A stretch of 64,000 nt of DNA from CAZNPA01 sp964575095 (GTDB taxonomy: Bacteria > Pseudomonadota > Alphaproteobacteria > Rickettsiales > SXRF01): NCBI GenBank assembly GCA_964575095.1, contig CAZNPA010000004.1:1-64000 (forward strand), in the 5' to 3' direction. The notes beneath the pieces were generated by a model. That model made no database searches and was not told the DNA's origin. It saw nothing but the letters and a program-made list of their open reading frames with translations. Each line of letters starts with the position of its first letter. The stretch's first letter is position 1. Of this stretch, positions 1 to 7,798 are shown piece after piece. Made by a program: the position numbers and the translations under genes.

Positions 1-31
<31 letters not shown>

Positions 32-37
32 AATGTT

Positions 38-95
38 TAGTTAATATTAAGCTACAATTTGTCTCAAATATTAACTATTTATAGTAGTTAATATA
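38..95. repeat. AT-rich inverted and direct repeats (TAGTTAATAT units)
   Basis: An 11-base arm TAGTTAATATT at 38-48 is matched by its exact reverse complement at 67-77, and a further direct copy of the first ten bases lies at 85-94. The surrounding stretch (30-190) is very AT-rich and has no convincing gene. The arms could form a hairpin or serve as protein-binding sites; no function is assigned. Confidence 0.55.
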
Positions 96-190
96 TTGAA
101 TCATAATAATATAAATTTATTGACGTCTTTATAGGGATAAATAAATTTATCATTGCAAGAAATACAAGCACTGCCACGGGGCTTTGAAAT

Positions 191-220
191 AAAGACCCCG
201 CCATATGGCGGGGTCTCTTT
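191..220 (-). terminator. rho-independent terminator (bidirectional hairpin)
   Basis: A perfect 10-bp stem, AGACCCCGCC (193-202) and GGCGGGGTCT (207-216) around an ATAT loop, is flanked by A residues on the left and CTTT on the right. It lies just past the stop of the minus-strand secreted protein gene and is its likely terminator. Confidence 0.75.
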
Positions 221-244
221 GCCGTAATAACGTTAAGTGAAGAG

Positions 245-487
245 TTATGGCATGTATAAAAGAAAGGCACATAGATCGTAGCACGTGGCAAGACCAATTT
301 CTTCAATCACCATTGAACCAATAATACATGTGCCGTACATATTGCCCGGAATGTAACCATAAGAGCAGTTCGGAGCGATTTCTACAGGATCGGGCTGATC
401 TTCCGCTAAAGAGGGTGTGGAAGAAGCCAGCATAATTCCTGCCACGACGCAGGAGCATTTTAAGGTGTTCAGCAGATTGCTTTTCAT
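245..487 (-). CDS. small secreted 4-Cys protein
   Basis: This gene encodes 80 residues. The N-terminus looks like a Sec signal peptide: a Lys, a hydrophobic stretch, then a cleavage site after a Ser-Leu-Ala motif near residue 28. The mature part is about 52 residues with four Cys. Its pattern, C-x12-C, then Gly-Leu, then C-x3-C at the end, matches the protein at 9712-9963, so the two look like paralogs exported to the periplasm or outside. The ribosome-binding site AAAGGGAGAG lies 7-8 bases before the ATG, and a strong terminator follows the stop. Function is unknown. The spaced Cys pairs suggest disulfides, and the Gly-Leu-x-Cys ending faintly recalls PAN/Apple-type modules, which is only a guess. 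Confidence 0.7.
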   Translation of the reverse strand: MKSNLLNTLKCSCVVAGIMLASSTPSLAEDQPDPVEIAPNCSYGYIPGNMYGTCIIGSMVIEEIGLATCYDLCAFLLYMP

Positions 488-581
488 ATGTTTCTCTCCC
501 TTTAGATAAAGTTATGCAAAACTATCAAGAATAGGGCAGTGCATTACTTATAATTTGGCAACAGAGGCGAAGCAACCATAT

Positions 582-1346
582 TTATTTCACCCCTGCCGTA
601 ATCGGGCCGGTGGCGCGGCCGTGGACGAACTGGTCAACATATTCGTTGCCGCTATGGTCGATGGTTTTGATGTTGCCGTGCCAGATGATCTTGCCCTCGT
701 AAATCATCGCCACGTTCTGGGCGATTTTACGCACGCTCGCCATATCGTGCGTGATCGAAAGCGTCGTTGCGCCGAGTTCCTTGGAGCAGCTGACGATGAG
801 GTCGTTGATGACATCGGCCATGATCGGGTCGAGGCCGGTCGTCGGCTCGTCGAAGAAGATGATTTCCGGCTTGGCGGCGATGGCGCGCGCCAGCGCCACG
901 CGCTTTTGCATGCCGCCCGACAGTTCGGAAGGTGAGAGTGCCGCGACGTCCGCTTTGAGCCCTACGGTTTTCAGCAGGTCCACCGCTAATTTTTTTGCCT
1001 CGTCTTTTACCACTTGTTTATTTTGCAGCAAGGCGAAGGTGATGTTTTCCCACACCGGCAGCGAATCGAACAGTGCGCCGCCCTGAAAAAGCATGCCGAA
1101 TTTGCGCAAAATGGGCTGGCGATCCCTGAAGCTGAGATTCGTTACTTCCTGGCCGTCGATCTTGATTGAGCCGGCATCGGGCGTGACGATGCCGAGGATG
1201 GATTTGATCAGCACCGATTTTCCCGAGCCGCTGCCGCCGATCACCACCAGCGATTCGCCTTTTTCGATGGAAAGGTCAATGCCGTTCAGCACTTTCTTTT
1301 TGCCGAACGCCTTAGTGACGCCCTTGAGTTCAATTTTTGCGGTCAT
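582..1346 (-). CDS. mlaF: MlaF-type ABC transporter ATP-binding protein (phospholipid transport)
   Basis: This is the cytoplasmic ATPase of an Mla/Mce-type lipid transporter, which moves phospholipids between the inner membrane and periplasmic carriers. The 254 residues carry Walker A GGSGSGKS at 37-44, the ABC signature LSGGM at 142-146 and Walker B ending in FFDE at 164-167, followed by the D-loop Gly-Leu-Asp-Pro. The length is normal for MlaF. It starts one base after the stop of mlaE, so the two are one transcription unit and form one complex. The substrate-binding MCE subunit MlaD lies far away at 47755-48228. The C-terminal tail (Gly-Asn-Glu-Tyr-Val-Asp-Gln-Phe-Val-His-Gly) is typical of this subfamily, where it contacts the partner subunits. 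Confidence 0.93.
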   Translation of the reverse strand: MTAKIELKGVTKAFGKKKVLNGIDLSIEKGESLVVIGGSGSGKSVLIKSILGIVTPDAGSIKIDGQEVTNLSFRDRQPILRKFGMLFQGGALFDSLPVWENITFALLQNKQVVKDEAKKLAVDLLKTVGLKADVAALSPSELSGGMQKRVALARAIAAKPEIIFFDEPTTGLDPIMADVINDLIVSCSKELGATTLSITHDMASVRKIAQNVAMIYEGKIIWHGNIKTIDHSGNEYVDQFVHGRATGPITAGVK

Positions 1347-2120
1347 CTATTTCCCGAACAACAGTGCGGTGAGCAGGTAATTGGAAATCAGGATCAGTAT
1401 CGACGCCGAGACAACGGCATGCGTGGTGGCGGCACCCACGCCCTGCGCCCCGCCCTTGGAATTAAATCCGTGGTAGCAGCCCATCAGCGTCACCAGAAAT
1501 CCGAAGGCGGAGGCCTTGACCAGGCCGGATACGACGTCTTTGGTTTCGAGATATTGCATCGTGCTTTTGAGATACGGCCCGGGCGAGAAGCCCAGATCGT
1601 TGACGGAAACAAGATAGCCGCCGAAGACGCCCAATATATCACCGACCAAGACCAGAAGCGGCAACATGGCGAGCCCGGCGAGCAATCGCGGCAGCACCAG
1701 GTATTTATGCGGATCGGTGGAGAGCGTGACCAGGGCGTCGATCTGCTCGGTGACGCGCATGGTGCCGATCTCGGCGGCGTAGGCGGCGCCGATGCGGCCG
1801 GCGACCATGAGTCCGGCCATCACCGGCCCCAATTCGCGCGTGATGGCGAGCACGACGACGATGGCAATCGAGCTTTCGGCGTTGAAACGCGAGAAGCCGG
1901 AATAGGTCTGCAAAGCCAGTGCGGCGCCGGTGAAGAGCGCCGTCATGCCGACGACCGGCAGCGAATAGTAGCCGACCTCGAGGAATTGCTTGGCGACCAT
2001 CTTGGTATAAAACGGCGGACGGAATATGTCGCTGAATGCCGACCATATAAACAGGATCACCCTTCCGGTGGCTGCCAGAAAAGTGAGAAATACGCGGCCG
2101 ATGGGAGCGAGGAAGTTCAT
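1347..2120 (-). CDS. mlaE: MlaE-type ABC transporter permease
   Basis: This 257-residue inner-membrane permease pairs with the MlaF ATPase encoded immediately downstream. It has the MlaE/YrbE domain: an amphipathic N-terminal interface helix, then about five hydrophobic segments (roughly residues 50-75, 85-110, 145-170, 195-215 and 233-255). The conserved cytoplasmic loop with a Glu-x-Gly-Thr-Met-x-Val-x-Glu-Gln-Ile-Asp-Ala-Leu motif sits around residues 115-130. Tandem placement after alr is common in alphaproteobacteria. The DNA just upstream of the start (2121-2194) is a heptamer-repeat palindrome, so translation may depend on readthrough from alr. Confidence 0.93.
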   Translation of the reverse strand: MNFLAPIGRVFLTFLAATGRVILFIWSAFSDIFRPPFYTKMVAKQFLEVGYYSLPVVGMTALFTGAALALQTYSGFSRFNAESSIAIVVVLAITRELGPVMAGLMVAGRIGAAYAAEIGTMRVTEQIDALVTLSTDPHKYLVLPRLLAGLAMLPLLVLVGDILGVFGGYLVSVNDLGFSPGPYLKSTMQYLETKDVVSGLVKASAFGFLVTLMGCYHGFNSKGGAQGVGAATTHAVVSASILILISNYLLTALLFGK

Positions 2121-2194
2121 GGTTGGTGGTTGGCAGTTAATGGCTCAGACTCTTTTTAAACCACCAACCATCAACTATCAACCATCAACTATAT
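2121..2194. repeat. heptanucleotide repeat palindrome between alr and mlaE
   Basis: On the minus strand this stretch reads as consecutive 7-mers (ATAGTTG, ATGGTTG, ATAGTTG, ATGGTTG, GTGGTTT), followed after a short spacer by complementary 7-mers ending at the mlaE start. GGTTGGTGGTT (2121-2131) pairs with AACCACCAACC-like bases at 2159-2169. The alr stop codon TGA (2185-2187) lies inside the repeat. It belongs to the same kind of heptamer repeats as those at 14111-14175 and 30595-30824. Confidence 0.75.
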
Positions 2195-3240
2195 ACTCTC
2201 TTCACCCTTTTGCCCATCCGCGTAAACACCTCATAGCCAATGGTGCCGGCCAGCCCTGCCACGTCGCTTACGGTTTGTTTTGCGTTGATGAATTCGGCGC
2301 GCGAGTCTGGCGTGAGCTGATTTTCAGGCATAGAAGAAACGTCGAGGGCGATCATGTCCATCGACACCCGTCCGGCGATGGGGACTCTGGCATCATTCAC
2401 ATAGGCAAAGCCGGCATTGCTTAGCGCACGCAGCATGCCGTCGGCATAGCCCAGCTCGACGATGGCGATACGGCTGCCTTTTTTGGCTTTATAGCTGGCG
2501 CCGTAGCCCACCGTTTCGTCGCGGTCCAGCGTTCGTATCTGCAGGATCGGCGCCGAAAGCGTCGCCACGTGCCGCATCGGATTTTTGTCCTGCACCGGGT
2601 TGATGCCGTAGAGCGCGCAGCCGGGACGTCCCATATCGAAATGAAAATCGGACGATAAAAACAATCCCGAGGAATTGGCGAAGCTGGCCTTGGCACCGGG
2701 GAAATGCGCCATTGCCGTCTTGAAGCGCGAAAGTTGCTCGGCGTTTTTTGGATGTTCTGGCTCGTTGGCGCAGGCGAGATGGGACATCAGATGACGGATG
2801 GCGGATGGCGGATGGCGGAGCGCCTTAAGATCGGATTCATTTAATCCCAATCGCGTCATGCCGGTATCGACATGCAGGATAGCGGACGCCAGTGACGCCA
2901 CCTTCTGCCAGCTCTCGACTTGTGCGGGCGTGTTTAAAACCGGCGTAAGGTGGTAGCGCTGGAATTCCTTTTCTTCGCCGGCATTCAAGCCGTGAAAAAC
3001 GCCGATGGATGCCTGCGACAGGTGTTCGCGCAGCTCGATAGCCTCTTCCAGCGTGGCGACGAAAAAATCGCGGCAGCCTTCTTCCCATAAGGCTTGCGAT
3101 ACGGCGGCGACACCCAGACCGTAGGCGTTGGCCTTAACGACGGCGGCAATGGATTTTTTGGCGTGACGGTCTTTGAGCAGCCGCCAATTGGCGCAGATTG
3201 CCGTAAGGTCGATATGGAGTGTGGCGTTTACAGAAGGCAT
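2185..3240 (-). CDS. alr: alanine racemase
   Basis: A PLP-dependent enzyme that interconverts L- and D-alanine for peptidoglycan. The 351 residues show the N-terminal barrel with the PLP lysine in VVKANAYG (Lys36) and the C-terminal beta domain with GYGASY, which carries the catalytic Tyr region. The conserved MSHLACANEPEHP segment is at 152-164. Just before it, residues about 141-150 (Leu-Arg-His-Pro-Pro-Ser-Ala-Ile-Arg-His) are encoded by a tandem heptamer repeat (2796-2816), an in-frame low-complexity insert in a loop. The last codons and the stop lie in another heptamer repeat. It sits in the conserved dnaB-alr order. Confidence 0.93.
   Translation of the reverse strand: MPSVNATLHIDLTAICANWRLLKDRHAKKSIAAVVKANAYGLGVAAVSQALWEEGCRDFFVATLEEAIELREHLSQASIGVFHGLNAGEEKEFQRYHLTPVLNTPAQVESWQKVASLASAILHVDTGMTRLGLNESDLKALRHPPSAIRHLMSHLACANEPEHPKNAEQLSRFKTAMAHFPGAKASFANSSGLFLSSDFHFDMGRPGCALYGINPVQDKNPMRHVATLSAPILQIRTLDRDETVGYGASYKAKKGSRIAIVELGYADGMLRALSNAGFAYVNDARVPIAGRVSMDMIALDVSSMPENQLTPDSRAEFINAKQTVSDVAGLAGTIGYEVFTRMGKRVKRVYS
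2796..2820. repeat. in-frame heptamer tandem repeat inside alr
   Basis: Three perfect copies of GGATGGC occupy 2796-2816, followed by GGAG. On the coding strand this reads GCC-ATC-CGC-CAT-CCG-type codons and adds Arg/His/Pro/Ser/Ala/Ile residues in frame to alanine racemase. The unit length, seven bases, equals that of the other repeats in this window. Confidence 0.8.
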
Positions 3241-3268
3241 AAGAGGGACGGCGCCACTATGCCATCGG

Positions 3269-3661
3269 TTACGGCGTTATGCCAGCCGCTTTTTCCGGCG
3301 CGCGGGCTTCAAAATGGATTGTTTTGCTGGATTTTCTTATCTGCGCCGCGACATTTTTGGCGATGATGTCCACCAATTCCATATATTGCGCGCTGGCCTT
3401 AAAATTTTTTCCGTCGGCCTCGTAAATAGGCCGGCCGAGATCCAGCGACCACGCCGCCGCTTTGATCAACGCGCCGGCGACAGGTTTTGTCAGAGGCAGT
3501 GATGAATGCGCTGTAACCTGCGGTACGGAAAACGTACCGTTCTCGACAAAATCGATGGCGGCGGCAATGATGGGCGATATCTGCTGAGAGATGGCGCTAA
3601 AATTATACCGCTGTCCGGCTAAATCAAAATTTTCAGGTGCGTTGCTCATCCGGTCACGCAT
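3269..3661 (-). CDS. hypothetical protein, coupled to dnaB
   Basis: A 130-residue soluble protein that I do not recognise. It has no signal peptide, membrane segment or Cys. The first half is Ala/Ile/Ser-rich and the C-terminus is basic and Pro-containing. The ATG at 3661 overlaps the dnaB stop (ATGCGTGA), which suggests translational coupling; a second ATG at 3649 directly after the dnaB stop is an equally possible start. It lies in an operon between dnaB and alr, a pair usually adjacent in alphaproteobacteria, so it is probably lineage-specific. Confidence 0.6.
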   Translation of the reverse strand: MRDRMSNAPENFDLAGQRYNFSAISQQISPIIAAAIDFVENGTFSVPQVTAHSSLPLTKPVAGALIKAAAWSLDLGRPIYEADGKNFKASAQYMELVDIIAKNVAAQIRKSSKTIHFEARAPEKAAGITP

Positions 3662-5138
3662 TTTCCGCCAGGTTGGAGAACTGGGTCAGGTTGCCTTCAA
3701 ACCGCAGCTTGAAATTATCGATCGGGCCGTTCCTGTGCTTGGCGACGAAGACTTCGGCGATGTTCATGACGCGGTCCATGTCCGCCTGCCAGGTGGCGTG
3801 CTCGGTCGTACCTTCTTTGGGCTGTTCGCGCGATAAATAATATTCTTCGCGGAAAATGAACATGACGACGTCGGCGTCCTGTTCGATGCTTCCCGATTCG
3901 CGCAGATCGGCCAATTGCGGGATTTTGTCGCGCGCCTTCGTGCCGCGGTTTTCGACCTGGCGCGACAGCTGCGACAGCGCGATCACCGGTATTTCCAGCT
4001 CCTTGGCGATGGCTTTCAGTCCCTGCGTGATTTCCGACACTTCCTGCACGCGGTTGGTTTGCGAGGTGATGTTGGTGGCGCGCACCAGTTGCAGATAATC
4101 GACCACCAGCAATTTCAGATTATGCACGCGCTTTAAGCGCCGCGCCCGCGTGCGCAGTCCGGCAATCGATATCGCCGGCGTGTCATCGATAAAAAACGGC
4201 ATGGAGCTGAGTCGGGTGCTGGCCTGCACCAGCCCGGTGAAATCCTCCGAGGAAATCTTGCCGTTGAAAATACGCGACGAGTTGAGCCCGCTGGCCGAGG
4301 CTAAGAGACGCGTTGCCAATTGCTCGGACGACATTTCGAGCGAGAAGAACCCGACGCAGCCGGCCTCTTTGGCGTCCAGGCCTTTTGCCTGCGCATCCGC
4401 TACCAGCGCCTGGCAGGCGTTATAGGCGATGTTGGTGGCCAGCGCCGTTTTACCCATCGACGGGCGTCCGGCTAAGATTAAAAGGTCGGAGCGGTGCAGC
4501 CCGCCCAGGATCTTATCCATTTCAATCAGGCCGGTGGAAAGCCCCACCACGCCGCTGTGCTTATAGGCGTGCTCGGCGTGCTTTATCGCATCCACCACCG
4601 AATGGCGTAGCGCGCGAAATCCCCCATCGCCGGCGCCTTCAGCCGATAGATGGAACAGTCTTTGTTCGGTATTTTCGATCTGTTGCAACGCCGGGGCGTC
4701 GATTTTGTGCTGGTAAGCGGTATTGACCATCTCGTCGCCGATGTTGATCAGCTGGCGCTTTAAGGCCAGGTCGTAAATCATGTCGCTATAATCGGCAACG
4801 TTGATGACGGTAACCGCTGCCGCTGCCAGTTTAGCGAGATATGCGCCGCCGCCGATATCGGCGAGCGAGGCGTCCTGATCGAAGAAATGTTTCAGCGTCA
4901 CCGGATTGGCGACCAGGCCCTTATCGTGGAATTTCAGGATACAATCAAAAATGCGGCCGTGCAGCGGTTCATAGAAATGCTCGGCGTGCAGCCGGTCGCC
5001 TATGTGCTGCAGCGCGTCGTTATTGACCAGAAGCGCGCCCAGCATCGCCTGTTCAGCTTCGATATTGCACGGCGCCTCGCGGTAGGCTGCGACGGCTTCC
5101 TGCAATTTGTCCTTATCGACGCTTAAATGTAGTGCCAT
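3654..5138 (-). CDS. dnaB: replicative DNA helicase DnaB
   Basis: The hexameric helicase that unwinds DNA ahead of the replisome and binds primase. The 494 residues have the N-terminal DnaB domain starting at a PCNIEAEQAMLGALL motif (23-37). The RecA-like C-terminal domain has Walker A GRPSMGKT at 224-231, a Walker B-like LLVVDYLQLV around 340 and the conserved Leu-Ser-Arg-Gln-Val-Glu-x-Arg segment near 390. No intein or inserted domain is visible. The gene is the first of a dnaB-unknown-alr-mlaE-mlaF run. Confidence 0.96.
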   Translation of the reverse strand: MALHLSVDKDKLQEAVAAYREAPCNIEAEQAMLGALLVNNDALQHIGDRLHAEHFYEPLHGRIFDCILKFHDKGLVANPVTLKHFFDQDASLADIGGGAYLAKLAAAAVTVINVADYSDMIYDLALKRQLINIGDEMVNTAYQHKIDAPALQQIENTEQRLFHLSAEGAGDGGFRALRHSVVDAIKHAEHAYKHSGVVGLSTGLIEMDKILGGLHRSDLLILAGRPSMGKTALATNIAYNACQALVADAQAKGLDAKEAGCVGFFSLEMSSEQLATRLLASASGLNSSRIFNGKISSEDFTGLVQASTRLSSMPFFIDDTPAISIAGLRTRARRLKRVHNLKLLVVDYLQLVRATNITSQTNRVQEVSEITQGLKAIAKELEIPVIALSQLSRQVENRGTKARDKIPQLADLRESGSIEQDADVVMFIFREEYYLSREQPKEGTTEHATWQADMDRVMNIAEVFVAKHRNGPIDNFKLRFEGNLTQFSNLAENA

Positions 5139-5162
5139 GGTATGCTGTTCCTAGGGGGGATA

Positions 5163-5220
5163 AAACCCTAACAGGGTTTAATGGAGGGGGCAAGTTCTAA
5201 CCCCGCACTTGTTGCGGGGT
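5163..5220. repeat. two hairpins in the dnaB/HMG-CoA lyase divergent region
   Basis: AAACCCT-aac-AGGGTTT forms a hairpin at 5163-5179. A second hairpin, ACCCCGCA (5200-5207) and TGCGGGGT (5213-5220) around a five-base loop, follows. The 19-base core of the second recurs in inverted orientation at 47734-47752. They lie between divergent genes, so they are not obvious terminators for either gene; they could be dispersed palindromes or affect the 5' leader. Confidence 0.6.
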
Positions 5221-5247
5221 CCGGTTATTTAATGATAATGTAAGACT

Positions 5248-7221
5248 ATGACAAAAGAATCCATCCGCATTGTGGAAGTGGGCCCACGCGACGGGCTGCA
5301 GTTCGAGGACGTGTCGGTGTCGCTTGCCGATAAGCTCGAATTTATCCACAGGCTGGCAAAGTCGAGAAAAAGCAATGGCATCATCGAAGCCGCGAGCTTC
5401 GTCAGCCCCAAATACGTGCCGCAGATGGCCGACTCGGATCGGCTGACCGATATACTACGCGCCAAGGCTGCGGACGGGCAATTTCCCGGCATTCATTTTT
5501 CGTTCCTGACCATCAATAAGCAGGGTGCCGAGATCGCCATTGAATCCGGCGTCAGCAAAGAGTTCGGCGAATTTGCCGTGGTGGTCGGTGCGTCGGATAA
5601 ATTCAATAAAGATAATCTCGGTATCGATAAAAAAGACGCCGATAGCGCCGGGTTATCCACCGCCGATTTCGCGATCCAGAAACTCGCCAAGCCGGTGATT
5701 GACCTGGGAAAATCGCAAAGCATCCGCACGCGCGGCTATGTGTCGACCATTTTTCAGGATCCCGATAAAAACCCCGTCGATCCCGAAAAAGTAGCGGGCA
5801 TCGCCAAGAAATTGCTCGAGGCCGGTGTCTATGAAGTGTCGCTGGGCGATACCACGGGTGCCGGAACGCCGGAGGCTGTCGAGGCGCTGATGGCGGCACT
5901 TAAAAAACAGAATATCCCGCTCGATAAAGTCACCATGCATTTCCACGATACGCGCGGCAAGGCGGTCGAAAATGCGCGCAAGGCTTATGAGCTGGGTATC
6001 AGAAGTTTCGATAGCTCGGCGGGCGGGCTTGGCGGCTGCAAATATGCCGGCAGCAAAGTCGGGAATGTCGCCACCGAAGATTTAGTCGATCTGTTTGACA
6101 ATCAGCTAAAGGAAAAAACCGGCATCGCCATGCCGGAGTTGCTCTCCGCGTCCGGCTTCATGTTGGGGAAAATCGGCAGGCAGAGCATGTCGGCTACCTA
6201 CCGGCGGTTGGCCGATGGCGCGGCGCCAGAAAAAGCGGCAGCACTTTCCGACACCAAGCGCGAACCGTCAGCGCGCGTGATGAACGACGGCGCGTTTCAT
6301 TTTAAAGATTTGAATATCCATGTCGACGGCCGCGGCGTCGCCACTGTCGCGCTTAACCGCCCGCAGAAACACAATGCTTTCGACGATAATCTGATCGAAC
6401 AAATCACGCAGGCATTTACGGCGCTGGAAGAAGATGCCGCGGTTAAAGTCATCGTGCTTTCGGGCGAGGGGCCGTCGTTCTCGGCGGGCGCGGATCTGAA
6501 CTGGATGAAACGCATGGCATCGTACAGCCGTGACGAAAACGTCGCCGATGCGATGAAGCTGGCCACCATGTACGAAACCATCCGTACCTGCCTGAAGCCG
6601 GTGATCGCCCGCGTACATGGTAATGTGATGGCGGGCGGAACGGGTTTGGCGGCGGCAAGCGATGTGGTGATCGCCGAAGCCGGCACCAAATTCCAGATCA
6701 GCGAAGTGAACTTAGGGCTGCGCCCGTCGACCATTTCGCGCTATTTGATTCCCAAAATCGGCGCGCACAACGCCCGCGTATTATTTACCGGCGGCGAGAA
6801 ATTCTACGCCAACCGCGCCAAGGACTATGGGCTGGTGGATATCGTTAAACCGGCCGAGGAAATGGATAGGGTAGTGGAAGACGGCATTCAAATGGCGCTT
6901 CGCGGCGGCAAAACCGCGTTTCGCAATATCGCTGCCGCCAACATGCGCAGGGAGAGTCATAAACCGGAACCCAAGCGGTATGCGCTCGATTCCAAAGACG
7001 CCGAGTATGGCCGGAAACTGAACCATAATAAAATACTGGATTTGGTCGACGGCGTGGAAAAACATTTGGCGGCGCTGGACTCGGAAGGCCGCCAGCCGGT
7101 GATGGAATTCACCGCCGGCGACATCGCTGATGCGCGCACGTCGGATTACGCGCAGGCGCAAATGCAGCAATTCTTCGACGCGCAGGACAAAGCGCGTGCG
7201 GCTAAAATTAAAACCGGATGA
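5248..7221 (+). CDS. fused HMG-CoA lyase / methylglutaconyl-CoA hydratase
   Basis: A 657-residue fusion of two consecutive leucine-degradation enzymes. Residues 1-about 310 are a hydroxymethylglutaryl-CoA lyase TIM barrel: GPRDGLQ at 12-18 (catalytic Arg14, Asp15), the metal-binding HFHD with His231 and His233, and the G-loop Cys264 in GGLGGCKYA. Residues about 350-600 are a crotonase-fold enoyl-CoA hydratase with oxyanion-hole segments SAGADL (412-417) and AGGTG (462-466) and a SEVNLGLRP segment (485-493) like that of 3-methylglutaconyl-CoA hydratases. The hydratase product is the lyase substrate, so the fusion could pass HMG-CoA directly. It is a plus-strand gene inside the minus-strand dnaB-rplI block, so it was probably inserted there. 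The final 60 residues are Ala/Gln-rich and unassigned. Confidence 0.9.
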   Translation: MTKESIRIVEVGPRDGLQFEDVSVSLADKLEFIHRLAKSRKSNGIIEAASFVSPKYVPQMADSDRLTDILRAKAADGQFPGIHFSFLTINKQGAEIAIESGVSKEFGEFAVVVGASDKFNKDNLGIDKKDADSAGLSTADFAIQKLAKPVIDLGKSQSIRTRGYVSTIFQDPDKNPVDPEKVAGIAKKLLEAGVYEVSLGDTTGAGTPEAVEALMAALKKQNIPLDKVTMHFHDTRGKAVENARKAYELGIRSFDSSAGGLGGCKYAGSKVGNVATEDLVDLFDNQLKEKTGIAMPELLSASGFMLGKIGRQSMSATYRRLADGAAPEKAAALSDTKREPSARVMNDGAFHFKDLNIHVDGRGVATVALNRPQKHNAFDDNLIEQITQAFTALEEDAAVKVIVLSGEGPSFSAGADLNWMKRMASYSRDENVADAMKLATMYETIRTCLKPVIARVHGNVMAGGTGLAAASDVVIAEAGTKFQISEVNLGLRPSTISRYLIPKIGAHNARVLFTGGEKFYANRAKDYGLVDIVKPAEEMDRVVEDGIQMALRGGKTAFRNIAAANMRRESHKPEPKRYALDSKDAEYGRKLNHNKILDLVDGVEKHLAALDSEGRQPVMEFTAGDIADARTSDYAQAQMQQFFDAQDKARAAKIKTG

Positions 7222-7222
7222 G

Positions 7223-7242
7223 GTCCCCGCTTTCGTGGGGAC
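7223..7242 (+). terminator. GC-rich hairpin after the fused lyase gene
   Basis: GTCCCC (7223-7228) pairs with GGGGAC (7237-7242) directly after the stop of the fusion gene. No long T run follows, so termination would be weak. The hairpin also lies at the end of the convergent rplI gene and could serve both. Confidence 0.45.
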
Positions 7243-7281
7243 GGCTGATTTGTTAAGCTCCCAAGCGGCTCGCCAACCAAA

Positions 7282-7743
7282 TCATGCCGCTTCGTGATGT
7301 TCGCTGCGTTTGACGTTGAGGTTGATCGTGGCGACGACGTCGGCGTGCAGGTTCAGGCGCACCGGATAATCGCCGGTGGTCTTGATCGACTGCGTGAGGA
7401 CGATCTGGCTCTTGGCGATGTCATGGCCTTGCTCTTTTAAGGCTTCCGCTACGTCGCGCACGGTGACCGATCCGTAGAGCTTGCCTTCCTGGCTCGCTTC
7501 GCGGGTTAAGGTCAGCGTCAGGGCGCTCACTTCTTTGAGGATGGCTTCGGCGGCGGCTTTGGATTTGGCGTTCTGCTCCTCGATGATGTGGCGGCGCTCT
7601 TCGAAGAATTTCTTGTTGTCGTCGCTGGCGCGCAGCGCTTTCTTCATCGGGATTAAAAAATTACGGGCGAATCCGTTTTTGACTTTGACGACATCGCCGA
7701 CCGAACCGAGGCGCGCGATGCGTTCCAACAAAATGACTTCCAT
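7282..7743 (-). CDS. rplI: 50S ribosomal protein L9
   Basis: A large-subunit ribosomal protein that bridges to the L1 stalk and supports reading-frame maintenance. The 153 residues begin with the diagnostic MEVILLE and GxVGDVVKVKNGFARNFLIP segment (residues 1-32), followed by the long connecting helix and the C-terminal domain with GKLYGSVT near residue 90. The length is normal. It follows the DUF2232 gene on the same strand by 55 bases and belongs to the rpsF-rpsR-DUF2232-rplI set. Confidence 0.96.
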   Translation of the reverse strand: MEVILLERIARLGSVGDVVKVKNGFARNFLIPMKKALRASDDNKKFFEERRHIIEEQNAKSKAAAEAILKEVSALTLTLTREASQEGKLYGSVTVRDVAEALKEQGHDIAKSQIVLTQSIKTTGDYPVRLNLHADVVATINLNVKRSEHHEAA

Positions 7744-7798
7744 GGCATGCTCCTGCTATAGCTAAGAGATTAAAATGATTCAAAAAATAAAGGGGTCT

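Noticed and set aside
88..306. 72-codon minus-strand frame overlapping the terminator and the small secreted gene
   Set aside because: It runs through the terminator hairpin at 191-220 and overlaps the better supported gene at 245-487; no ribosome-binding site.
1419..2159. Long plus-strand open frame opposite mlaE
   Set aside because: It is the antisense of a clear MlaE permease, lacks a ribosome-binding site and reads as low-complexity His/Gln/Asp/Gly-rich protein typical of GC-rich shadow frames.
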